Positions 1 through 5,129 of a stretch of DNA of 5,129 nt are shown here, in pieces (the first letter of the stretch is position 1; every line of letters begins with the position of its first letter). The notes under the pieces are model-generated. The model was not told the origin of the DNA. It did no database searches and was given only the letters and a program-made list of their open reading frames with translations. This DNA comes from an uncultured Lachnospiraceae bacterium. GTDB lineage: Bacteria; Bacillota; Clostridia; Lachnospirales; Lachnospiraceae. The stretch covers positions 1 to 5,129 of the forward strand of contig CAKRWX010000191.1 of assembly GCA_934418055.1 (NCBI GenBank), written 5' to 3'. A program made the translations under genes and the position numbers.

Positions 1-134
1 GCTCCGGTCTGCGCCGTCTCAGCTGCAACCGTTTCTGTCTTCTGTCCTGCTCCTGATCCGCAGCCTGCTAATACTCCAGATACCATCACAGCTGTCATCA
101 CAGCCGCCATTCCCGTTTTCCATGTTTTTCTCAT
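1..134 (-). CDS. Lipoprotein N-terminus, probable substrate-binding protein of a molybdate ABC transporter (ModA-like), truncated by window edge
   Basis: An ATG at 134 opens a frame that runs off the left edge after 44 codons with no stop. It encodes a classical lipoprotein signal peptide: basic start MRKTWKTG, hydrophobic core of Ala, Val and Met at 9-22, and a perfect lipobox L22-A-G-C25. The mature end GSGAGQKTETVAAETAQTG is the low-complexity linker usual in clostridial extracellular solute-binding lipoproteins. It should be anchored by lipid on Cys25 to the outer face of the membrane. The identity as ModA (or the tungstate-binding TupA) is an inference from position behind Moco genes; no binding-domain residues are in the window. 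A weak AGAGAAG site is 8 bases upstream. It lies 74 bases after mogA on the same strand, with no terminator seen between. The lipoprotein call is firm (about 0.9), the molybdate role about 0.6. Confidence 0.75.
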   Translation of the reverse strand, partial: MRKTWKTGMAAVMTAVMVSGVLAGCGSGAGQKTETVAAETAQTG

Positions 135-208
135 AACCCAATCTTCTCTTGTTCTTTTCTTATATTCCACTCACCAACTCATTAAGCGGTTCATTTCCGT
201 TATTTTTC

Positions 209-700
209 CTATTTTGCAGCACAGTTGGTGGCACTGCCTTTCAAGATATCAAGGCCGTGGCCCAGCGCTCCAATCGCATACTCCAGACATTCTCTCACTG
301 CCTTGGGACTTCCAGGCAGATTGACGATCAACGCGTCTTTGCGGATTCCTGACACTCCTCTGGACAACATACCTCTCGGCGTCACCTGTAAGGAACAGTA
401 ACGCATAGCCTCGGAAATACCCGGTGTTTCTCTCTCGATCACCCGTTTGGTGGCCTCCGGCGTGTTGTCCCGTTTGGAAAATCCGGTTCCGCCGGTGGTT
501 AAGATCAGGTCCGCCTCATTGTTGTCTGCAAGATCACATAACAACGCTTCCAGCATCGCTCCCTCATCGGGGATAATCTTCTGAAATACCACTTCATAGC
601 CCTCGTTCAGGACAATCTCAGCGATCACTCTGCCGCTCTCGTCGATCCGCTCTCCTTTGGAAGCGGTATCGCTGAGGGTGATAATTGCAACTCGGTACAT
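209..700 (-). CDS. mogA: Molybdopterin adenylyltransferase, MogA/MoaB family
   Basis: MogA-type enzymes activate molybdopterin with ATP to give MPT-AMP, the substrate of MoeA. The 163-residue product is a stand-alone MoCF domain. It begins MYRVAIITLSDTASKGERID (SD motif at 10-11), continues with PDE at 44-46 (Asp45, counterpart of E. coli MogA Asp49), the signature TTGGTGFSKRDNTPEAT at 68-84 (Asp78, counterpart of Asp82), and SRGVSGIRKDALIVNLPGSP at 113-132. Both catalytic-type aspartates are therefore kept. The start follows the MOSC stop by 5 bases; an AAAGGAGAG site lies within the last MOSC codons, about 11-13 bases upstream, a slightly long spacing. MogA and MoaB cannot be told apart by sequence alone here, but the nearby moeA and the lack of another adenylyltransferase in view favour the MogA role. 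Confidence 0.95.
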   Translation of the reverse strand: MYRVAIITLSDTASKGERIDESGRVIAEIVLNEGYEVVFQKIIPDEGAMLEALLCDLADNNEADLILTTGGTGFSKRDNTPEATKRVIERETPGISEAMRYCSLQVTPRGMLSRGVSGIRKDALIVNLPGSPKAVRECLEYAIGALGHGLDILKGSATNCAAK

Positions 701-705
701 ATGGA

Positions 706-1149
706 TCAGCTCTCTCCTTTCCCGATCACCTCAAAAGCATCCCCTTCAGAAATGACGCCTCCGTGGATTACTTTCGTAAATACGCCGTTGGTCGGCATAA
801 TGCATTTGCCCATTTTTTTGAAAATCTCGCACCCATTATGGCACTCTTTGCCGATCTGGGTCAGTTCCAGAACCACATCGCCGCAGCGGAATCTGGTTCC
901 AATCTTCATTTTTGTAAAATCATATCCACTGACCACCAGATTTTCCCCAAAAGCACCATCGATCACACCGGCGCCCTGGCGATTGAAGTCCTGGATGGTC
1001 TCGTAGGACAATAAGGACACCTGACGGTGCCAGTTTCCCGCATGAGCGTCATGCTCCACACCCCAGTTTTCAATCAGCCGGGCTGTATGGACATTTTTCT
1101 TCTGTACGCCGCGGATCTCGCTGATACAGATGGCCATTACCTTTCCCAT
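706..1149 (-). CDS. Single-domain MOSC protein (Moco-associated, function not assigned)
   Basis: This 147-residue protein is a compact MOSC domain, the beta-rich fold also found at the C-terminus of Moco sulfurase and in mARC and YiiM proteins, where it binds Moco or carries sulfur. Visible signatures are the GVEHDAHAGNWHRQVSLL stretch from residue 30, GAFGENLVV at 65-73, IGKECHNGC at 99-107 and GKCIMPTNGVF at 114-124. Cys103, 107 and 116 are present; Cys116 is my candidate for the conserved MOSC cysteine. There is no signal peptide or membrane segment, so it is cytoplasmic. The ATG at 1149 has AGGAGG 9 bases upstream; an alternative ATG at 1137 is less well placed. It starts 5 bases after moaA and ends 5 bases before mogA. 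Placement between cofactor synthesis genes supports a role in handling or modifying Moco, but the reaction and partner cannot be read from sequence. Confidence 0.92.
   Translation of the reverse strand: MGKVMAICISEIRGVQKKNVHTARLIENWGVEHDAHAGNWHRQVSLLSYETIQDFNRQGAGVIDGAFGENLVVSGYDFTKMKIGTRFRCGDVVLELTQIGKECHNGCEIFKKMGKCIMPTNGVFTKVIHGGVISEGDAFEVIGKGES
712..720 (-). promoter_or_regulatory. Ribosome binding site of mogA
   Basis: AAAGGAGAG lies in the Lys-Gly-Glu codons at the end of the MOSC gene, ending 11 bases before the mogA ATG. Spacing is longer than ideal, so initiation may rely partly on coupling to translation of the MOSC gene. Confidence 0.55.
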
Positions 1150-1154
1150 CTTAC

Positions 1155-2126
1155 CTAACCTCCTATTTTTGACATTGTTTGTTTTTCTATATTTTCTACC
1201 TGTTTCTCAAAATGATGGCACTGAGGCTTTTTCAAGATTTCCTTCTCAAGCCGCTCCCGAAGCTCTGTATCTGACGCCCCGCTCCGCAGCAGACTCCTCA
1301 AATCCAAAGTCTCCCCATACTGGAGACAGGTCTTAAATCCTCCGTCCGAGGTCAGCCGCACCCGGTTGCACTCCCCACAGAATTTATGGGAAATGGCGCT
1401 GATGAAGCCGATCTTTCCCCGAAATCCAGGAAGCTCATAATAATGGGCAGGCCCATTGCCCATGTTTCCATCATAAGGGCAAAGAACACCATACTTCTGC
1501 TCCAGCAGCCCCAGAATCTTCTCTTCCGAAATTCCATCCTTGTTCCGTCCCTGGCCGATGGGCATCAGTTCGATGAACCGCACTGTCAGAGGATCATCCT
1601 TTGCCAGTCCTGCGATGGCGGTCACTTCATCCAGATTGTATGCTGCAGGCACACAGTTGATCTTGACGTTCAGCTCCGGATACCTTAATGCCTCCTCAAG
1701 TCCCTCTAATGCCTCCGCTAGCTGGTCTCTTCTGGTGATCTCCAGGAATTTTTCCCGGTTCAGGGTATCAAGGCTGATGTTCACACCGTCCAGTCCAGCC
1801 TCCACCAGTCCGCCAATCTGTTCCTTTAACAGCACCCCATTGGTGGTCAATGTCACCTGCTCCATATGACACGACTCTTTCAATGCCCGGATCAGCCACG
1901 GCACGCCCTTTCGCACCAGCGGTTCGCCTCCGGTCACCTTCACCTTGCGGATCCCCAGTTCATAAAAAATCCCGCATAGCCGGATGATCTCCTCATACGT
2001 CAATATCTGGGAATGTTCAAACCAGGTCACGCCCTCTTCCGGCATACAGTATCGGCACCGAAGGTTACAGCGATCCGTGATGGAGATCCGCAGGTAGTCG
2101 ATTTCCCGGTTCCACTGATCTCTCAT
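1155..2126 (-). CDS. moaA: GTP 3',8-cyclase MoaA (radical SAM)
   Basis: MoaA carries out the first Moco step, rearranging GTP to 3',8-cH2GTP with S-adenosylmethionine, which the MoaC half of the upstream gene then uses. The 323-residue product has family length. The N-terminal radical SAM cluster is C20-NLR-C24-RY-C27 (CX3CX2C) following LRISITDR, with the SAM-contact motif [10 protein letters not shown] at 65-74. The second 4Fe-4S site, which binds GTP, is C250, C253 and C267 (CX2CX13C), the same spacing as E. coli 257/260/274. The region [13 protein letters not shown] is well conserved. The protein ends in MSKIGG, retaining the C-terminal Gly-Gly needed for activity in characterised MoaA proteins. 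The start ATG overlaps the previous stop by ATGA and has AGGAGG 7 bases upstream, so it is translationally coupled to moaC-mobB. Nothing essential appears missing. Confidence 0.98.
   Translation of the reverse strand: MRDQWNREIDYLRISITDRCNLRCRYCMPEEGVTWFEHSQILTYEEIIRLCGIFYELGIRKVKVTGGEPLVRKGVPWLIRALKESCHMEQVTLTTNGVLLKEQIGGLVEAGLDGVNISLDTLNREKFLEITRRDQLAEALEGLEEALRYPELNVKINCVPAAYNLDEVTAIAGLAKDDPLTVRFIELMPIGQGRNKDGISEEKILGLLEQKYGVLCPYDGNMGNGPAHYYELPGFRGKIGFISAISHKFCGECNRVRLTSDGGFKTCLQYGETLDLRSLLRSGASDTELRERLEKEILKKPQCHHFEKQVENIEKQTMSKIGG
1159..1164 (-). promoter_or_regulatory. Ribosome binding site of the MOSC gene, encoded by the MoaA C-terminal Gly-Gly codons
   Basis: AGGAGG, 9 bases before the ATG at 1149, is made by the last sense codons of moaA (ATA GGA GGT, Ile-Gly-Gly) just before its TAG stop. 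The same bases thus specify the functionally important MoaA tail and initiate the next gene. Confidence 0.8.
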
Positions 2127-3157
2127 GGCTGCGCCTCCTGACCACCAACAAGAAGCTCCAGGATCAGATCTGCGGCTTTTTTGTAATCGTCTAAGGCAAT
2201 CACCGGAACCGCTGAACCATCTTCAGAAACCGTTCCACACGTTCCCAATGCTGCTTTCTCTACCTGAAAGCCTTCTATATCCGTTGCCACCGCCAGCAGA
2301 TTCTGCCCATTTCCTGCCAGCCGTTCTGAATTGCCTTTTCTCACCAGCTCAATTTTCGGAAAATCCCAGTTTTTTCCACCCTCCAGCAGCACCAGATCTG
2401 CTTCATCCACCGCTTCCAGCATGTCCTCCACCGTACCGGCTTTCTGTTTCACCACCATACTGTGGGTATCGCAGAACACCGCCGTTGCACAGGCTCCGGC
2501 CTTTCTGATCCGGTAGCTGTCGGTTCCCTCCACATCCGGCTCAAAACTGTGGCCATCATGCTTCACCACCGCAGTTTTCACCTGCTTTTGAGCCAAAATC
2601 GGAAGCAATCTTTCAATAAATGTCGTTTTCCCGGAATTCTTGCATCCGCAGATACTGACCACCAGCGGCTTCTTCCGCTCTCTCCGATCATAAATCCCGG
2701 ATTTTCCACCCTCTTTATGCTCCAGATGGACATCCGTGATCTCCATGGCCCGGTCCATAGCCTTGCACATATCGTAAATCGTCAGCAGCGTGACATTGAC
2801 GCCCATCAGCGCCTCCATTTCCACGCCTGTTTTTCCCGACACCTTCACCGTACAGATGGCCTTGATCAGCCCGTGTTTTTCCTCAATCTCAAAATCTATG
2901 GTGCTCTTATTCAGGCACAGCAGATGGCACATGGGAATCAGATTGGAGGTCTGTTTGGTGGCCATGATCCCTGCCACTCTCGCCACACCCAGCACATCCC
3001 CCTTCTTCGCCGTTCCCTGTAAGATCGCCTGCATCACCGCGTCATTGACCCGGATCTTTCCGCTGGCAACCGCTGTCCGCTCTGTAACCGCTTTGTCGGA
3101 CACATCCACCATCACAGCATTACCATTATGGTCAAAATGATTGAACTTTGCTTCCAT
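2123..3157 (-). CDS. moaC: Bifunctional MoaC-MobB fusion: cyclic pyranopterin monophosphate synthase plus Mo-cofactor guanylylation GTPase
   Basis: One uninterrupted 344-residue ORF holds two complete proteins. Residues 1 to about 157 are MoaC, which converts the MoaA product 3',8-cH2GTP to c[19 protein letters not shown] near the N-terminus, [16 protein letters not shown] from 51, MCH with Cys77-His78, [19 protein letters not shown] with Asp129 and Lys132 (matching E. coli Asp128 and Lys131), and GGKSG at 150-154. A short basic joint (DRRERKK, about 157-163) leads to MobB, a P-loop GTP-binding protein that assists MobA in making MGD: Walker [10 protein letters not shown] at 171-179, [10 protein letters not shown] near 199-208, [12 protein letters not shown] near 211-222, and [15 protein letters not shown] from 257. 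The usual Pro after Cys-His is Leu79. The start at 3157 is preferred because AGGAG is 9 bases upstream; the in-frame ATG at 3166 directly abuts that site. The stop overlaps the moaA start (ATGA). Each domain call is firm; activity of both halves is inferred. Confidence 0.95.
   Translation of the reverse strand: MEAKFNHFDHNGNAVMVDVSDKAVTERTAVASGKIRVNDAVMQAILQGTAKKGDVLGVARVAGIMATKQTSNLIPMCHLLCLNKSTIDFEIEEKHGLIKAICTVKVSGKTGVEMEALMGVNVTLLTIYDMCKAMDRAMEITDVHLEHKEGGKSGIYDRRERKKPLVVSICGCKNSGKTTFIERLLPILAQKQVKTAVVKHDGHSFEPDVEGTDSYRIRKAGACATAVFCDTHSMVVKQKAGTVEDMLEAVDEADLVLLEGGKNWDFPKIELVRKGNSERLAGNGQNLLAVATDIEGFQVEKAALGTCGTVSEDGSAVPVIALDDYKKAADLILELLVGGQEAQP
2134..2139 (-). promoter_or_regulatory. Ribosome binding site of moaA
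   Basis: A full AGGAGG lies 7 bases before the moaA ATG, inside the Gln-Glu-Ala codons near the end of the moaC-mobB reading frame. With the ATGA stop/start overlap it indicates coupled translation of the two enzymes acting consecutively on GTP. Confidence 0.8.
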
Positions 3158-3166
3158 GAGACTCAT

Positions 3167-3171
3167 CTCCT
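3167..3171 (-). promoter_or_regulatory. Ribosome binding site of moaC-mobB, decides the start
   Basis: AGGAG sits 9 bases before the ATG at 3157 and 0 bases before an in-frame ATG at 3166. Spacing supports 3157, giving an N-terminus MEAKFNHFD. It is the only site in the block that lies in a true intergenic gap and not inside the preceding gene. Confidence 0.7.
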
Positions 3172-3244
3172 GTTTTCTCTATTTCTTCATGGCATTTTCT
3201 ATTCGTCCCTGTTCCTGCCACGTCTGTTTTTATCACTGCCCATT

Positions 3245-4465
3245 TTACAGCAGCCACACTGCTACTTCCGCGCCTGCCCCCAGCTCCCCCGTTCCTCCGG
3301 GAATATCCACCATACAGTTACACCCCAGAAACGACCGGATCTGCCCGGACCCGTGAGTATCAGTAATCCAGACATCGCCCTGTTCCAGTCGCCCACGGAT
3401 CAACCGCCGCTGAGAGGATCTTTTTGGAAATAGGTTGACCAGCCGCCCGTGAACTCTCTGGCATTCCAGCCATTCACTGCCCAGCAGCGCCCCGATCATC
3501 ACCCGTCCGGCCAGTTCCAGCACCGCCGCTGCCGCAAATGGATTTCCGGAAAGCGCCAGCACCGGTTTTCCATGAACCATGGCGCATTTCGACGGAGATC
3601 CCGGTTTCATGGCCAGACCTTCCCACAGGATCCGGTCGCTGATCGCCGGAAGCACCTCATTGAAAATGTCTTTCTCCCCCACAGACACGCCGCCTGTGGT
3701 GATCACGCCGTCCGCCCACTCCAGTTCCGATAAAATCGTCTTTTCCACCGGTTCCGCCTCATCTTCCATAGAAACCGCCCGGCACGCGACTCCCCATTCC
3801 TGCAGCCGCGCCTGAATCAGATAGAGATTGGTATTGTAAATCTTCCCTTTCGTCAGCGTTTCTCCTGGGGCGATCAGTTCATTCCCCGTGGTGATCAGGC
3901 TGATCCGCGGCTTTCTTCGGACTTTCACCTGCGCCTTTCCGCAGCTTGCCAGGATTCCCAGAGCGATGTAATCCAGCTTCGTCCCTTCTTTTAAAAGGAC
4001 ATCACCCGCCCGGTAATCTTCCCCCTGGAAGCAGTAATTTTCATACGGTTTTACCCCTTTCCAGATGGAGACCACCGTCCCGCCAAGATCCGTGTTCTCC
4101 TGACGCACCACCGCATTGGCTCCCTCCGGGATCTGGGCTCCGGTCATGATCCGGACTGCCTCTCCAGCCTCTATTTTTTCATCCGCCCGGTCTCCGGCGC
4201 AGATCTTGCCAACCACGGAAAATACCGCCGGCCGCTCCCTGGTCGCCCCTGCTGTCTCTTCGCCTTTTAAAGCATAGCCATCCAATGGCGATCTGGGAAA
4301 TGGCGGCTGATCCTGGGCAGCGGTGACAGCTTCCGCAAGAACCGCCCCGTGGGCCTCATCCAGAGAGCACCAGACCGTTTCCAACGGCTTCACGGCCTGA
4401 CGGATTCGCTCCAGGGCTTCTTCCAGGGAAACTTTATTCTGTCCAAACTTTTCTGTCTGTTCCAT
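3245..4465 (-). CDS. moeA: Molybdopterin molybdenumtransferase MoeA
   Basis: MoeA inserts molybdate into adenylylated molybdopterin, hydrolysing the AMP bond, to give active Moco in the cytoplasm. The 406-residue product has normal family length. Visible motifs are SPLDGYALKG at 59-68 (Asp62, the counterpart of E. coli Asp59), IMTGAQIPEGANAVV at 106-120, the MoCF domain with TTGNEL at 192-197 (Glu196), TTGGVSVGEKD at 256-266 (Asp266), MKPGSPSK at 286-293 and LSGNPFAAA at 305-313. The C-terminal domain ends GSGQIRSFLG then a VDIPGG turn. The catalytic acids I can align with E. coli are all present. The frame is open upstream to another ATG at 4504, but that lies inside the preceding gene; the ATG at 4465 has a GGAAAGG site 7 bases upstream and follows the upstream stop by 2 bases, so it is chosen. 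It is very likely co-translated with the upstream molybdopterin-binding protein. Confidence 0.97.
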   Translation of the reverse strand: MEQTEKFGQNKVSLEEALERIRQAVKPLETVWCSLDEAHGAVLAEAVTAAQDQPPFPRSPLDGYALKGEETAGATRERPAVFSVVGKICAGDRADEKIEAGEAVRIMTGAQIPEGANAVVRQENTDLGGTVVSIWKGVKPYENYCFQGEDYRAGDVLLKEGTKLDYIALGILASCGKAQVKVRRKPRISLITTGNELIAPGETLTKGKIYNTNLYLIQARLQEWGVACRAVSMEDEAEPVEKTILSELEWADGVITTGGVSVGEKDIFNEVLPAISDRILWEGLAMKPGSPSKCAMVHGKPVLALSGNPFAAAAVLELAGRVMIGALLGSEWLECQRVHGRLVNLFPKRSSQRRLIRGRLEQGDVWITDTHGSGQIRSFLGCNCMVDIPGGTGELGAGAEVAVWLL

Positions 4466-4467
4466 CT

Positions 4468-5129
4468 TTATGCCTTTCCAAAAGAGCAGTCCGGGTATCT
4501 GCACGGATCACAGCCCAGACACAGTCCTCCATTTCCAAGAACCCAGATGTCTTCTTTGGATACCTTCATGCCAGCCGCAATTCTCGGCAGCATAATATCA
4601 AAAATCGTGCTTTTTGCATACATGACACACCCAGGAAGTCCCATCACAGGCGTTCCGTCATCAAAATATCCCAACAGAAACATGGCTCCCGGCAGAACCG
4701 GCGCGCCGTAAGTGACGATCTCTGCCCCGGATTTCTTGATGGCTCCCGGCGTCTTATCGTCCGGATCCACGCTCATGCCTCCGGTACACAGGATCATATC
4801 CACCTGTTTTTCCCTCATCATGGCGATGTCCCGGCAAATGGCTTCGTCAGAATCTCCCGGATAGGTGTGTTCCACCACTTCAATACCATATTGTTTTAAT
4901 TTTTCTATGACCACTTCCGAAAATGTATCCTTGATGATCCCTTTCTTCACTTCATTTCCTGTCGTGATCAGACCCACCGTCTTTAACTGATATGGCACAA
5001 CCTCCATGATCGGCGCCGGACCTGCTTTCTTTTCCGCTTCTTCCATCTTTTCTTTTTCGATCACCAGTGGAATGATCCGGGTTCCTGCAATCTTCATGCC
5101 CTTTTTCACCGGAGTATAGGAATGTCTGG
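4468..5129 (-). CDS. Molybdopterin-binding protein (MoeA/MogA-like domain) with Cys-rich C-terminal tail; 5' end outside window
   Basis: This is the C-terminal ~219 codons of a protein whose N-terminus lies beyond the right edge. The frame stays open to the last base (RHSYTP precedes VKKGMKIAGT), so the GTG at 5109 is an internal valine and not a start. Numbering from that GTG codon, the segment VKKGMKIAGTRIIPLVI leads into a MoCF_biosynth (PF00994-type) domain: TTGNEV at 49-54, CTGGMSVDPDDKTP at 108-121, and LPGAMFLLGYF / VMGLPGCVMYAKSTIFD at about 139-171. These are the GG-S and PG loops that bind molybdopterin in MogA and MoeA. The tail carries Cys197, 200, 203 and 208 (CX2CX2CX4C, bases 4486-4521), a likely metal or Fe-S site. 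Family members, from memory about 330-345 residues, often sit near molybdoenzyme genes in Clostridia; their exact reaction is not established. The stop is 2 bases before moeA. Family call is firm, function is inferred. Confidence 0.9.
   Translation of the reverse strand, partial: RHSYTPVKKGMKIAGTRIIPLVIEKEKMEEAEKKAGPAPIMEVVPYQLKTVGLITTGNEVKKGIIKDTFSEVVIEKLKQYGIEVVEHTYPGDSDEAICRDIAMMREKQVDMILCTGGMSVDPDDKTPGAIKKSGAEIVTYGAPVLPGAMFLLGYFDDGTPVMGLPGCVMYAKSTIFDIMLPRIAAGMKVSKEDIWVLGNGGLCLGCDPCRYPDCSFGKA
4473..4479 (-). promoter_or_regulatory. Ribosome binding site of moeA
   Basis: GGAAAGG lies 7 bases before the ATG at 4465 and is formed by the Gly-Lys-Ala codons that end the upstream protein. It decides the moeA start in favour of 4465 over the in-frame ATG at 4504, which would add 13 residues with no family counterpart. 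Confidence 0.75.

Noticed and set aside
135..208. Promoter or terminator between mogA and the lipoprotein gene
   Set aside because: A TATAAG at 159-164 on the minus strand resembles a -10 box but the matching -35 position is poor, and no stable hairpin with a U-tract is visible.
2462..3022. A 186-codon open frame on the plus strand
   Set aside because: It lies entirely antisense to moaC-mobB, whose product has unmistakable MoaC and MobB motifs; the plus-strand translation shows no recognisable domain.
3200..3243. A 14-codon ORF beginning at ATG 3243 just after the moeA stop
   Set aside because: No ribosome binding site precedes it and its arginine-rich product resembles nothing known; chance is the simplest explanation.
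3158..3244. A Moco-sensing riboswitch upstream of moaC-mobB
   Set aside because: The gap of 87 bases is too short for the known motif of roughly 140 nucleotides and I could not find its paired stems.
4466..4504. A longer MoeA starting at ATG 4504
   Set aside because: The 13 extra residues overlap the upstream gene's cysteine tail, have no family counterpart and no ribosome site; ATG 4465 has GGAAAGG 7 bases upstream.
5107..5109. GTG at 5109 as the start of the molybdopterin-binding protein
   Set aside because: The frame continues upstream without a stop to the window edge and the upstream residues RHSYTP fit the family, so the codon is an internal valine.

Overview
The window is a single-strand block of molybdenum cofactor (Moco) genes. 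Every supported gene reads on the minus strand, so transcription runs from position 5129 towards position 1. Protein sequence style (MoeA with an SPLDGYA motif, a MoeA-like molybdopterin-binding protein with a Cys-rich tail, a lone MOSC protein beside MogA), strong AGGAGG ribosome binding sites and moderate GC all point to an anaerobic Bacillota of class Clostridia, plausibly Lachnospiraceae. The sequence does not allow a genus call.

Layout in transcription order: (1) 5129-4468, the C-terminal two thirds of a molybdopterin-binding protein, cut by the right edge and ending in a CX2CX2CX4C tail; (2) 4465-3245, MoeA (molybdenum insertion); (3) 3157-2123, a single ORF joining a complete MoaC (cPMP synthase) to a complete MobB (GTP-binding helper of guanine dinucleotide addition); (4) 2126-1155, MoaA (radical SAM GTP 3',8-cyclase); (5) 1149-706, a single-domain MOSC protein; (6) 700-209, MogA/MoaB-type molybdopterin adenylyltransferase; (7) 134-1, the signal peptide and first mature residues of a lipoprotein, cut by the left edge, which I infer to be the molybdate-binding protein ModA. 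Neighbouring genes are separated by 2-5 bases or overlap by ATGA, except for an 87-base gap before moaC-mobB and a 74-base gap before the lipoprotein.

Together the genes cover GTP to cPMP (MoaA, MoaC), adenylation of molybdopterin (MogA), metal insertion (MoeA) and part of dinucleotide formation (MobB), probably followed by molybdate uptake. The molybdopterin synthase subunits MoaD and MoaE, the activating enzyme MoeB and the nucleotidyltransferase MobA are not in the window. No RNA gene, insertion sequence, CRISPR array, convincing terminator or Moco riboswitch was seen. The most unusual items are the MoaC-MobB fusion, a Pro-to-Leu change beside the MoaC active-site Cys-His pair, and the cysteine tail on the first protein.
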